A stretch of 7,153 bases of DNA from positions 1 to 7,153 of the forward strand of contig JBAZDQ010000067.1 of the NCBI GenBank assembly GCA_041654355.1, given 5' to 3'. Of this stretch, positions 1 through 6,349 are shown one piece after another. Position 1 is the first letter of the stretch. The number at the start of each line of letters is the position of its first letter. The translations under genes were made by a program, and so were the position numbers. The notes under the pieces are model-generated. The model was not told the origin of the DNA, did no database searches, and saw only the letters and a list, made by a program, of their open reading frames with translations. The DNA comes from DMER64 sp041654355. GTDB taxonomy: Bacteria; Bacteroidota; Bacteroidia; Bacteroidales; UBA932.

Positions 1-1007
1 GCATCTATTTCAAGAACGAAAGCGTTTCCCCGGTAGGTTCCCACAAACTCAACTCGGCATTGCCCCAGGCTTATTACAATAAAGTTGAAGGTGTGCGTCG
101 CCTGACCACGGAAACAGGAGCGGGGCAGTGGGGCTCGGCCATCAGTATAGCCGCGCGGCATTTTGGCCTGGACATGGAAGTCTTTATGGTCCGGCTGAGT
201 TACGACCAGAAACCTTACCGGAAAATTGTCATGCAGACGTACGGGGGGAAAGTCTTCTCCTCTCCCACGAACCTCACCGAGTCCGGACGGAAATTCCTGG
301 CAGAAAAGCCCGATACACCGGGATCTCTTGGAATGGCAATATCGGAAGCCTGTGAGAGAGCAGCGCTGGATCCCGATACGCGGTATACCCTGGGCAGTGT
401 GTTGAATATGGTCATGTTGCACCAGACCATTATCGGGCTGGAAGCTGAACGGCAGTTTGAAATGGCCGAGGATTACCCGGATACCATTATAGGTTGCTTT
501 GGCGGCGGGTCCAACTTCGGGGGCATAAGTCTTCCGTTTGTACGTCACCAACTGGCCGGAAAAGCGAAATTTGACCTGATTGCAGCAGAAAGTTCCGGTT
601 GTCCCAAGCTGACCAAAGGCACGTTCCGTTACGATTACGGGGATTCCGCCGGACTGACACCTCTGATACCTATGTATACACTGGGTTGCGATTATGAACC
701 GGCCGCCATACATGCCGGGGGATTGCGTTACCACGGGGCCGGGGCTATCATGAGCCAGTTGCTGAAAGATAAAATAATACGTGCTGTAGCCATAGATCAA
801 CACGAATGTTTTGAGGTTGGACAATTATTTGCCCAGGCAGAAGGCATAATTCCTGCTCCGGAATCTACGCATGCCATTGCCGCCACCATTCGGGAAGCCT
901 TAAAGGCAAAAGAAGAAGGCCGCGAGAAAGTGATCCTGTTCAATCTTTCCGGACACGGCCTTTTGGATTTGAGCGCTTACGAAGCTTTTCTCAACGGCAA
1001 GATCTGA
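1..1007 (+). CDS. trpB2: Tryptophan synthase beta chain, TrpB2 type (5' end outside the window)
   Basis: PLP-dependent enzyme that in this family condenses indole with L-serine to give tryptophan in the cytoplasm. The reading frame is open from base 3, and 334 residues are visible before TGA at 1005-1007. The TTG at 60 is not a start, because conserved sequence continues upstream of it: the cofactor-lysine motif SPVGSHKLNSAL, with the Schiff-base Lys at codon 45-47, falls before it. The phosphate-binding loop GGGSN is at 501-515. The stretches SPTNLTESGRKFLAE, PGSLGMAISEA and GLRYHG are characteristic of the longer TrpB2 class rather than the classical TrpB1 that pairs with TrpA. TrpB2 proteins are usually about 420-455 residues, so roughly 90-120 N-terminal residues lie upstream. 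No trpA or other trp gene follows; the next gene is convergent and overlaps its last 17 bases. It may be a salvage enzyme for free indole, or the main TrpB if no TrpB1 exists in the genome; the window cannot decide this. The family call is firm. Confidence 0.95.
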   Translation, partial: IYFKNESVSPVGSHKLNSALPQAYYNKVEGVRRLTTETGAGQWGSAISIAARHFGLDMEVFMVRLSYDQKPYRKIVMQTYGGKVFSSPTNLTESGRKFLAEKPDTPGSLGMAISEACERAALDPDTRYTLGSVLNMVMLHQTIIGLEAERQFEMAEDYPDTIIGCFGGGSNFGGISLPFVRHQLAGKAKFDLIAAESSGCPKLTKGTFRYDYGDSAGLTPLIPMYTLGCDYEPAAIHAGGLRYHGAGAIMSQLLKDKIIRAVAIDQHECFEVGQLFAQAEGIIPAPESTHAIAATIREALKAKEEGREKVILFNLSGHGLLDLSAYEAFLNGKI

Positions 1008-1782
1008 CCAGGTAGCGAAAAAGGGGCAACAAGGTGTCGTCCCCTTGTGAAACGGGGCCTTCGGGGTGAAACTGCACTCCCAGTACATGGGGATTGTCTT
1101 TCATCTCGATGGCCTCTATTACACCGTCCCGGGCAAGCGCTGAAACGACAAAGCCCGGAGCTACATCTTTGACGGCCTGGTGATGGTATGAATTAACCCT
1201 GTATGTGTTGTCTTCTTCCAGGATATCCTTCAATACGCCGTAGAGTGTGGTTCCTGTAATTACCGTTATGGTATGTGTGCCGTATTCCCGGGGTGCGTTC
1301 TGGCGGTGCTTTACAGGCGTTTTGCTTTTTACCTGCGAAGGAATATCCTGGTACAACGTACCGCCAAAGGCCACGTTCAAAACCTGTTCTCCGCGACAGA
1401 TCCCCAGGACAGGTATGCCTGCCTCTACGGCTTTGCGGGCCAGATGAATGTCAAAGAAATCGCGGACAGGGACAATGCCTCCCATAGCCGGCAAAGGTTC
1501 TTCACCGTACCAGCGTAAGGGATCCACGTCTTCTCCACCGGTCAGAATCAGTCCGTCTATGGATTCTACCATACGGGCAATAATGGCCGGGTTGTCCGTG
1601 ACCGGCAGGATTACAGGAATGCCTCCGGCCTTCCTTACAGAAATGATGTAGGTGTTGGGAACATTGTTCTGCCCGGTCTCATAAGTGGCAGACAGTCCTA
1701 TAACAGGTGCTTTTTCCTGTGAATAAATCGTAAAAGGAATAAAAAGTACGGCTAAAAGCCATATAACAAGTGTGTGTTTCAT
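991..1782 (-). CDS. Exported peptidase C26 / PuuD-like gamma-glutamyl hydrolase (class I GATase fold)
   Basis: Protein of 263 residues. Family members hydrolyse gamma-glutamyl amide bonds, for example gamma-glutamyl-GABA by PuuD or folyl-polyglutamate by GGH. Residues 1-21 form a typical signal peptide (MKHT, then a hydrophobic run ending near IYSQ), so the enzyme probably acts in the periplasm, unlike cytoplasmic E. coli PuuD. The fold is complete: TGGEDVDP at 81-88, nucleophile elbow GICRGEQ with Cys129, then NVAFGGTLYQDIP, the family motif YHHQAVK at 199-205, and VQFHPEGP with His239 and Glu241 completing the triad. The ATG at 1782 is chosen because it overlaps the upstream stop as ATGA and has GGAGGG seven bases before it; the in-frame TTG at 1797 would add five residues ahead of the signal peptide. 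It is the second gene of a pair with the serine hydrolase. Its 3' end overlaps the convergent trpB2 by 17 bases. The substrate is unknown; a gamma-D-glutamyl muropeptide is possible but inferred. Confidence 0.9.
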   Translation of the reverse strand: MKHTLVIWLLAVLFIPFTIYSQEKAPVIGLSATYETGQNNVPNTYIISVRKAGGIPVILPVTDNPAIIARMVESIDGLILTGGEDVDPLRWYGEEPLPAMGGIVPVRDFFDIHLARKAVEAGIPVLGICRGEQVLNVAFGGTLYQDIPSQVKSKTPVKHRQNAPREYGTHTITVITGTTLYGVLKDILEEDNTYRVNSYHHQAVKDVAPGFVVSALARDGVIEAIEMKDNPHVLGVQFHPEGPVSQGDDTLLPLFRYLVRSCR

Positions 1783-3248
1783 GGTTTGGCCCTCCAAAGT
1801 CCCATATTTTCGTTTTGTTTCAGGTCCAGATCAAAAGTAAGTCGGTAATCCTCCATTATAAATTTCATGGTGAAAGCAGCTCCCCCGGAACGAAACCGGA
1901 ATGTTTGACCGTTCACATGCGTCATCAGGTGTTTGCGGTAAGGAAATGTTTCCGGGCCCAGGGCAATGTACAGTTCTCCGTTCTCCAGGGTAATTTGTGC
2001 TTCGCCCAGTGATTCATGCACATACGTTCCCACATATTGTGCATACGGTGCAGAGGGCTCTGGCGCCGGCGAAGAAGCAGGTTCTTTTTCGGAACCTTCC
2101 AGGTATTCGGCCAGGGACTCGGCACTGTAATCCTTAAACGGACGGTCCATGTAATAATCTATGATATGACGCATTATGGCGTAGCGGGGCGCCGAAGGCG
2201 GTTCGCAATTGCTCAGCCACATCAGGCCCAGGTCCAGGTCCGGTACAAACGCGCAAATGGCAGTAAATCCCCAGGTAGTCCCGGTATGGAACCAGACACG
2301 GTAGCTGTCGTTTTGTTCCACAAACCAGCAGGGGGCGTAAATGTTGGTTTTATTGTCTGTCTGTGAAGTAATTAATTGTCCTTTGTGAAGGTAATTCAGG
2401 GCAGCTGATGAAAGCAGCGTGTCCCCGTCTACGATTCCGTCGGATAGATGAAGGCGGCACCATTGCATCATATCGGTAACGGTGGAATTAATGCCTCCGG
2501 CCGGACCGATGACCGTAAGCCAGAACAAGGCCTGTTCTTCGCCAACCATGGGTTTTGTATGTATTGCCCCGTTTTTCAAAACGGTTTCGTGAGGGGTGTT
2601 TTCCCCGGCGTTGGCCAGGAACCCGGTTTCGTTCACAGATGTGTTATTCATGCCCAGCGGGTTGAATATTCGTTCTTTCAGGTTTTCTTCCCAGGTTTTT
2701 CCGGTAACCGATTCAATGATCTTTTCGGCTACAATGAACAATACATTGTTGTAGCCGTATGTAGTGCGGAAACTATTGGCAGGAGGTATGTATTTGAGCA
2801 ACCGGTAGACATCGTTCCTGTCGTATCCCAGGCAGGGAATATAAGTCCCGGCTTGTCCGGGAAGTCCTGAGCGGTGTAAAAAAAGATCGCGCACCTGCAT
2901 GTTTTCAGTCACCCAGGGATCATACATGGCAAAATCCGGGAGGTACCACTTAACGGGATCTTCCCAGCTGACCAGGCCTTCATCGGCAAGCATGGCCATA
3001 AGGGTGGCGGTAAAAGACTTGCTTACCGATCCTATTTGAAAAACAGTGTTTTCAGTAACCGGGATTCCGCTATCATTGCGTTGTTCCCCAAAACCCCGGG
3101 CAAATACCACAGAGTCGTTTTTGATCACAGCAAGTGCCGAACCGGTAATGTTCCAGTCTTTGGCTACTTTACGGGCATAAGAAGAAAAATCCTGCGCCCC
3201 GGCAACCAGCGGGAACAGGAGGATAAAAAGTAAAAGGTGTTTTTTCAT
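1779..3248 (-). CDS. Exported serine hydrolase, class C beta-lactamase / S12 family, with C-terminal DUF3471-like domain
   Basis: Protein of 489 residues with a signal peptide (residues 1-18, ending VAGAQ), so it is exported to the periplasm. The penicillin-binding-like catalytic domain spans about 20-370. It has all three active-site motifs: SVSK with nucleophile Ser74 and Lys77, the Y-x-N motif Y166-N-N168, and the HTG triad His321-Thr-Gly323. A Pro/Ser/Glu-rich linker (about 384-402) leads to a beta-rich C-terminal domain (about 403-480, starting YVGTY) resembling DUF3471, which often follows S12 domains. The family includes DD-carboxypeptidases, D-aminopeptidases, esterases and AmpC beta-lactamases. 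The HTG triad and the appended domain argue for a peptidase or esterase rather than a true resistance beta-lactamase, whose triad is usually KTG. The ATG at 3248 directly precedes the signal peptide. It is the first gene of a two-gene unit and its TGA overlaps the next ATG. Its substrate cannot be read from sequence. Confidence 0.92.
   Translation of the reverse strand: MKKHLLLFILLFPLVAGAQDFSSYARKVAKDWNITGSALAVIKNDSVVFARGFGEQRNDSGIPVTENTVFQIGSVSKSFTATLMAMLADEGLVSWEDPVKWYLPDFAMYDPWVTENMQVRDLFLHRSGLPGQAGTYIPCLGYDRNDVYRLLKYIPPANSFRTTYGYNNVLFIVAEKIIESVTGKTWEENLKERIFNPLGMNNTSVNETGFLANAGENTPHETVLKNGAIHTKPMVGEEQALFWLTVIGPAGGINSTVTDMMQWCRLHLSDGIVDGDTLLSSAALNYLHKGQLITSQTDNKTNIYAPCWFVEQNDSYRVWFHTGTTWGFTAICAFVPDLDLGLMWLSNCEPPSAPRYAIMRHIIDYYMDRPFKDYSAESLAEYLEGSEKEPASSPAPEPSAPYAQYVGTYVHESLGEAQITLENGELYIALGPETFPYRKHLMTHVNGQTFRFRSGGAAFTMKFIMEDYRLTFDLDLKQNENMGLWRAKP
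1790..1795 (-). promoter_or_regulatory. Shine-Dalgarno sequence GGAGGG before the C26 hydrolase
   Basis: On the minus strand GGAGGG ends seven bases before the ATG at 1782. It lies inside the last codons of the upstream serine hydrolase (the Trp-Arg-Ala codons). No other start in the window has such a motif; the flippase/barrel junction at 5288, for example, is preceded only by A-rich sequence. It supports the ATG at 1782 over the TTG at 1797. Because the Trp-Arg codons would produce GGAGG anyway, part of the match could be coincidence. Confidence 0.55.
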
Positions 3249-3252
3249 TAAG

Positions 3253-3260
3253 TAAAGGTA
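3253..3260 (-). promoter_or_regulatory. Possible -7 box (TACCTTTA) for the serine hydrolase/C26 pair
   Basis: The minus strand reads TACCTTTA, matching seven of the eight Bacteroidota consensus positions TAnnTTTG, and ends four bases before the ATG at 3248. No clear TTTG -33 element is visible. Some promoter must lie in or near this 32-bp divergent spacer, because radA coding sequence begins at 3281. The box is imperfect and would give a near-leaderless transcript; the true promoter could instead lie inside the 5' end of radA. Confidence 0.35.
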
Positions 3261-3268
3261 GAAAAATT

Positions 3269-3276
3269 TAACTTTG
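3269..3276 (+). promoter_or_regulatory. Bacteroidota-type -7 promoter box TAACTTTG for radA
   Basis: TAACTTTG is a full match to TAnnTTTG and ends four bases before the radA ATG at 3281. In Bacteroidota the start of transcription is usually a few bases after this box, which places it at or next to the start codon. The same ten bases, TAACTTTGTA, precede the flippase gene at 6304-6313 on the other strand. No good TTTG -33 element is visible at the expected distance, where the sequence is T-rich only. Confidence 0.6.
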
Positions 3277-3280
3277 TATT

Positions 3281-4657
3281 ATGAGTAAAGTTAAAAAGGC
3301 CTGGTTTTGCCAGAATTGCGGAGCCGAGTCCTCCAAATGGCTTGGCAGATGCCCGTCCTGCGGTGCCTGGAATACGTATGTAGAAGAAATCATATCGACC
3401 GCCCCCACAAAAACAGGAAGCCTGTCATCCGTTGCGGGAGCAGTCCCCATAGGAGAAATTTCCATGGCCCGTCAGGAGCGTATACTGCTCAACAATAACG
3501 AACTGGACCGCATCCTGGGAGGCGGGCTGGTGCCCGGGTCCCTGGTGCTCATAGGCGGGGAGCCAGGAATTGGGAAATCCACGCTTAGTTTGCAGATCCC
3601 GTTGCATTCCCCAAACCTGAAAACCTTGTACGTGTCCGGTGAGGAGTCGGCGCGCCAGATACGGATGCGTGCTGAAAGGCTGAAACCTTCCTCCGTTGGT
3701 GAAGGGAGTCCGGACAATTGCCTGGTCTTTTGCGAGACCATGCTGGAAAACATCCTGGAAGAGGCACGGAAAACAGAGCCTTCCCTGATCATAGTGGATT
3801 CAATTCAAACCGTGTATTCTCAGAACCTGGATCCTTCTCCCGGCAGTGTGACCCAGGTGCGGGAATGTGCCGCCTTGCTGCTTAAATACGCTAAGGAAAA
3901 CCATGTTCCGGTTATCCTGGTAGGACATATAACCAAAGAAGGAAGCATAGCCGGGCCAAAGGTCCTGGAACATATAGTGGATGTGGTTTTGCAATTTGAA
4001 GGCGATACCACCCATGCTTATCGCATTCTCAGGAGCATAAAAAACCGGTACGGTTCTACGGCCGAGCTGGCATTGTTTGAAATGACGCAGAAAGGGTTAC
4101 GGGAAGTGGAGAACCCTTCGGAAATGCTCATTCCCATGCACGATGAAAACCTGAGCGGAATTGCCGTTGCTGCCATGCTGGACGGAACCCGGCCGTTCCT
4201 GATTGAAACGCAGGCGCTGGTCAGTACGGCGGCCTACGGAACTCCTCAGCGATCGGCCACCGGGTTTGATACACGTCGCATGAATATGCTGCTGGCCGTT
4301 TTGGAGAAAAGGGCGGGTTTCCGCCTCTCGGCAAAGGATGTTTTCCTGAATATGGCCGGGGGACTGCGGGTTTCGGATCCGGCAGTGGACCTGGCCATTG
4401 CCGCAGCCATCCTCTCCTCGGCTTTTGATATAGTCATTCCTTCACGCTGGTGTTTTGCAGCTGAGGTTGGGTTGAGCGGGGAAATCCGTCCCGTGCCTCA
4501 CCTGGAACGGAGAATTGCTGAGGCAGACAGGCTGGGATTCCAGAAGATCTTTATTTCCGGGTATAATGCTCCGGCGCACATTCCAAAAGGAATACGCATT
4601 GAGGTGGAAAAAGTAACCGGAATGGGAACGCTCAGCCGCAGGATTTTCAAAACTTGA
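3281..4657 (+). CDS. radA: DNA repair protein RadA (Sms), RecA-like branch-migration ATPase
   Basis: Complete protein of 458 residues, the usual length for the family (about 450-460). Cytoplasmic RecA-like DnaB-type helicase that processes recombination intermediates and extends D-loops with RecA. Domains in order: N-terminal C4 zinc finger (Cys10, Cys13, Cys24, Cys27); RecA-like ATPase core with Walker A GEPGIGKST at 93-101 and Walker B LIIVDS at 169-174 (Asp173); the RadA-specific KNRYG motif at 254-258; and a Lon-like S16 domain from about 285 to the end, which in RadA serves as a structural, DNA-binding platform and not as a protease. All expected motifs are intact. The ATG at 3281 is directly followed by the zinc finger, as in orthologues. 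The gene is alone on its strand, divergent from the serine hydrolase and convergent, with an 11-base overlap, with the barrel-protein gene. From memory, radA often lies near a flippase-like UPF0104 gene in Bacteroidota, which fits this neighbourhood. Confidence 0.98.
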   Translation: MSKVKKAWFCQNCGAESSKWLGRCPSCGAWNTYVEEIISTAPTKTGSLSSVAGAVPIGEISMARQERILLNNNELDRILGGGLVPGSLVLIGGEPGIGKSTLSLQIPLHSPNLKTLYVSGEESARQIRMRAERLKPSSVGEGSPDNCLVFCETMLENILEEARKTEPSLIIVDSIQTVYSQNLDPSPGSVTQVRECAALLLKYAKENHVPVILVGHITKEGSIAGPKVLEHIVDVVLQFEGDTTHAYRILRSIKNRYGSTAELALFEMTQKGLREVENPSEMLIPMHDENLSGIAVAAMLDGTRPFLIETQALVSTAAYGTPQRSATGFDTRRMNMLLAVLEKRAGFRLSAKDVFLNMAGGLRVSDPAVDLAIAAAILSSAFDIVIPSRWCFAAEVGLSGEIRPVPHLERRIAEADRLGFQKIFISGYNAPAHIPKGIRIEVEKVTGMGTLSRRIFKT

Positions 4658-5288
4658 CAGACAGGCCGGCGTTGGCTATTCCTTTATAACCCCAGCCCAG
4701 ATCGGCAAATACACCCAGGGTGCCTCCCCATCTTACGTGGAAAGGACTCAGGTGATAAGCAAATTTCCAGCGTGCCGTATCCTTGGAAACGTCGGGAAGA
4801 TTTTTTGAAATCATTTCCTGTTGGTCCATCCAGCGGGTAAGGCCTGCCCCGGCATGGGCAGATATCTCCCACAGGCCTGACCGGTAATAAAGCCAATTGA
4901 TTGTAACCAAACCGGTAATACTCATAACGCTGCTTTTAAAAACAGGGTTGGAGGTGTTTTGTTTGGACATTTCCATCATGGCGGCACTTATTCCCAGGTA
5001 CCCTCCAATGCTCATATAGGGAGTATTGTAATATTTATAACCCAGGGCGGCTACGCCGGTATATACAAAACCCGAAGGCACATACAGGTTTCCGTCTTTA
5101 GCTGCAAAAGCCTCTTTGCGGATCTGGTTGCTGAGCTCCATGAAAGTGGGGGCTCCGTACTGAATAAAAACTTCGTGGCGTGTATAGGTTATATAGTCGT
5201 ACGGGTCATAGGCTTCGGATCGGGTTTGGGCTGTCGCAGTCAGTGAGGCGGCAACTGACAGGAGAATGAAAAATGACAAGCGTTTCAT
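4647..5288 (-). CDS. Unrecognised small outer-membrane beta-barrel protein
   Basis: Protein of 213 residues that I cannot assign to a named family. Residues 1-20 are a signal peptide (MKRLSFFILL, ending TATAQ). The mature part is rich in Gly, Tyr and Trp, with alternating hydrophobic stretches that suggest amphipathic strands, for example VAALGYKYYN, SIGGYLGISAA, LVTINWLYYR, WEISAHAGAGL, GGTLGVFADLGWGY and ANAGLSVKF. It ends in Phe, the typical C-terminal residue of outer-membrane barrels. Size and strand number would suit a barrel of about eight strands. The ATG at 5288 overlaps the stop of the flippase-like gene as ATGA, so the two are probably co-transcribed and translationally coupled; no Shine-Dalgarno motif is seen. 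The 3' end overlaps radA by 11 bases. A periplasmic or lipid-binding beta protein is the alternative. Function is unknown. Confidence 0.8.
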   Translation of the reverse strand: MKRLSFFILLSVAASLTATAQTRSEAYDPYDYITYTRHEVFIQYGAPTFMELSNQIRKEAFAAKDGNLYVPSGFVYTGVAALGYKYYNTPYMSIGGYLGISAAMMEMSKQNTSNPVFKSSVMSITGLVTINWLYYRSGLWEISAHAGAGLTRWMDQQEMISKNLPDVSKDTARWKFAYHLSPFHVRWGGTLGVFADLGWGYKGIANAGLSVKF

Positions 5289-6298
5289 GATTGTATTTGT
5301 TTGGATTTATTTTTGTTTTTGCTTGTTAAGCTCATATAAATTACGGCAAACAATCCGGTAAGCAACATGGTAAAAGCCTGTGATTCATGACTTATAGTGG
5401 CAAAGACCATACCGCTTGTTTGTGTAAGACCGTACACAGAGACCAGGGCCAGGGTTACTATGAAATGAAAGGCACCTATTCCACCCTGAACCGGTACTAC
5501 CCAGCCGAAACTGCCTACGACCATCAGAAACAGGGCGTCCGTAATGTTCAGCTGATCCCGCAGGGGGGTGGCCAAAATGGTGCAATAACTGGTTCCCACG
5601 TAGGTAGCCCACATAAGAACGGTTAAAAAGAAAAAATACCCTTTCCGGGGCATTTTCAGGCTTTGAACCAGCCCGTCCCGGATCCCGCGGAAAAAATCAA
5701 AGATCTTGCGTGCGACTTTAAGTTTGCCCAACGGTTTGCGAAACAAGTAAACGGTAATAATTAGTATTACGGGGATGCCTATGGCCAGGAGAACAGCCAG
5801 CAAGACAGACCCTCCCAAACGATCAATGAAAGGATCCCAGATGCGGGTGATCATGAAATGACCGAAAACGTCCATCCGCAACAGGGCTACCAGGATGGTT
5901 ATGATCAGCAGGCATATCATGTCGAATGTGCGCTCCAGGATTACAGTTCCCAGGACCCTGTCAAATCCCAGTCCGGACCGTTGGGCCACCACGCCGCAGC
6001 GGGCAACTTCCCCCGCCCTGGGCAGAGCAAAGTTGGTCAGGTAGGCCATGCCTACGCCGTTGAACGTGTCTATTCGTTTTACGGGTTTTCCCAGGCTCAG
6101 TAAAATGATCCTCCACCGCGCGGCCCGTACGTAGAAAGAAAAGGCCCCTACAAAAACAGACATCAGTATCCAGAAATAATCCGCCGAGCGAAGTCCTTCC
6201 AAAAAATCGTTCCAGTGGATACCCCTGAAAGAAAAGTACAGCAGCACCAGGGCCAATGTGGCGAAAAGTACCACCTTCAGGAGTTTTTTCCAGTTCAT
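5285..6298 (-). CDS. Flippase-like integral membrane protein, UPF0104 / LPG_synthase_TM family
   Basis: Protein of 337 residues with roughly eight or more hydrophobic segments (about 7-24, 42-57, 80-92, 117-140, 164-186, 219-243, 254-280 and 304-324), so it sits in the inner membrane. It matches the family that includes the flippase half of MprF and YbhN-like proteins. Conserved features visible are PRAGE at 93-97 after the third hydrophobic region, ERTFD at 122-126, and VPVQGGIGAFHF at 268-279. The MprF lysyl-transferase domain is absent, so it should not itself aminoacylate lipids. The family is thought to move lipid-linked molecules across the membrane; the substrate here is unknown. The tail (326-337) is Lys/Asn/Ser/Gln-rich, probably a cytoplasmic end. 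The ATG at 6298 begins an N-terminal Trp-Lys-Lys followed by the first membrane helix. It heads a two-gene unit with the barrel protein. The family call is strong, the substrate unassigned. Confidence 0.9.
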   Translation of the reverse strand: MNWKKLLKVVLFATLALVLLYFSFRGIHWNDFLEGLRSADYFWILMSVFVGAFSFYVRAARWRIILLSLGKPVKRIDTFNGVGMAYLTNFALPRAGEVARCGVVAQRSGLGFDRVLGTVILERTFDMICLLIITILVALLRMDVFGHFMITRIWDPFIDRLGGSVLLAVLLAIGIPVILIITVYLFRKPLGKLKVARKIFDFFRGIRDGLVQSLKMPRKGYFFFLTVLMWATYVGTSYCTILATPLRDQLNITDALFLMVVGSFGWVVPVQGGIGAFHFIVTLALVSVYGLTQTSGMVFATISHESQAFTMLLTGLFAVIYMSLTSKNKNKSKQIQS

Positions 6299-6305
6299 AA
6301 CACTA

Positions 6306-6313
6306 CAAAGTTA
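6306..6313 (-). promoter_or_regulatory. Bacteroidota-type -7 promoter box TAACTTTG for the flippase/barrel pair
   Basis: The minus strand reads TAACTTTG, a full match to TAnnTTTG, ending seven bases before the ATG at 6298. The expected transcription start lies only a few bases upstream of the start codon, leaving no room for a Shine-Dalgarno. A T-rich run (TTTT) about 18 bases upstream could serve as a weak -33 element. The box and its next two bases (TAACTTTGTA) are identical to those before radA. Confidence 0.6.
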
Positions 6314-6341
6314 CAAAAAAAGGACATTCGGAAAATTAGAT

Positions 6342-6349
6342 TAAATTTG
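6342..6349 (+). promoter_or_regulatory. Bacteroidota-type -7 promoter box TAAATTTG for the PfkB kinase
   Basis: TAAATTTG is a full match to TAnnTTTG and ends 19 bases before the kinase ATG at 6369. This predicts a short A/T-rich leader of about 15 bases without a Shine-Dalgarno motif. The surrounding 70-bp spacer also holds the divergent flippase promoter; the two -7 boxes are 28 bases apart, so the polymerase footprints would overlap. No clear TTTG -33 element is visible. Confidence 0.55.

Noticed and set aside
1021..1048. Inverted repeats just after trpB2: ACAAGG (1029-1034) with CCTTGT (1043-1048), and the competing AAGGGG (1021-1026) with CCCCTT (1041-1046)
   Set aside because: The stems are six bases with loops of eight bases or more, no U-tract follows, and the region is coding for the C26 hydrolase. 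This is not enough to call a terminator.
1783..1797. TTG start at 1797 for the C26 hydrolase
   Set aside because: It would add five residues before a good signal peptide, while the ATG at 1782 has a well-spaced GGAGGG and forms an ATGA overlap.
2228..2241. Short tandem repeat of AGGTCC in the serine hydrolase gene
   Set aside because: It simply encodes the Asp-Leu-Asp-Leu stretch of the protein with repeated codons; only about two copies are present.
2016..2366. Open frame of 116 codons on the plus strand inside the serine hydrolase gene
   Set aside because: Low-complexity Arg-rich translation with no domain, fully antisense to the S12 active-site and linker region.
2448..2870. Open frame of 140 codons on the plus strand inside the serine hydrolase gene
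   Set aside because: It is antisense to a protein with a signal peptide and all catalytic motifs, has no recognisable domain, and reads like the mirror of the codon bias of the real gene.
1779..3248. Interpretation as a beta-lactamase resistance gene
   Set aside because: Motif order fits the wider S12 family, but the triad is HTG rather than KTG and a DUF3471-like domain is appended, which is more typical of peptidases or esterases of this family.
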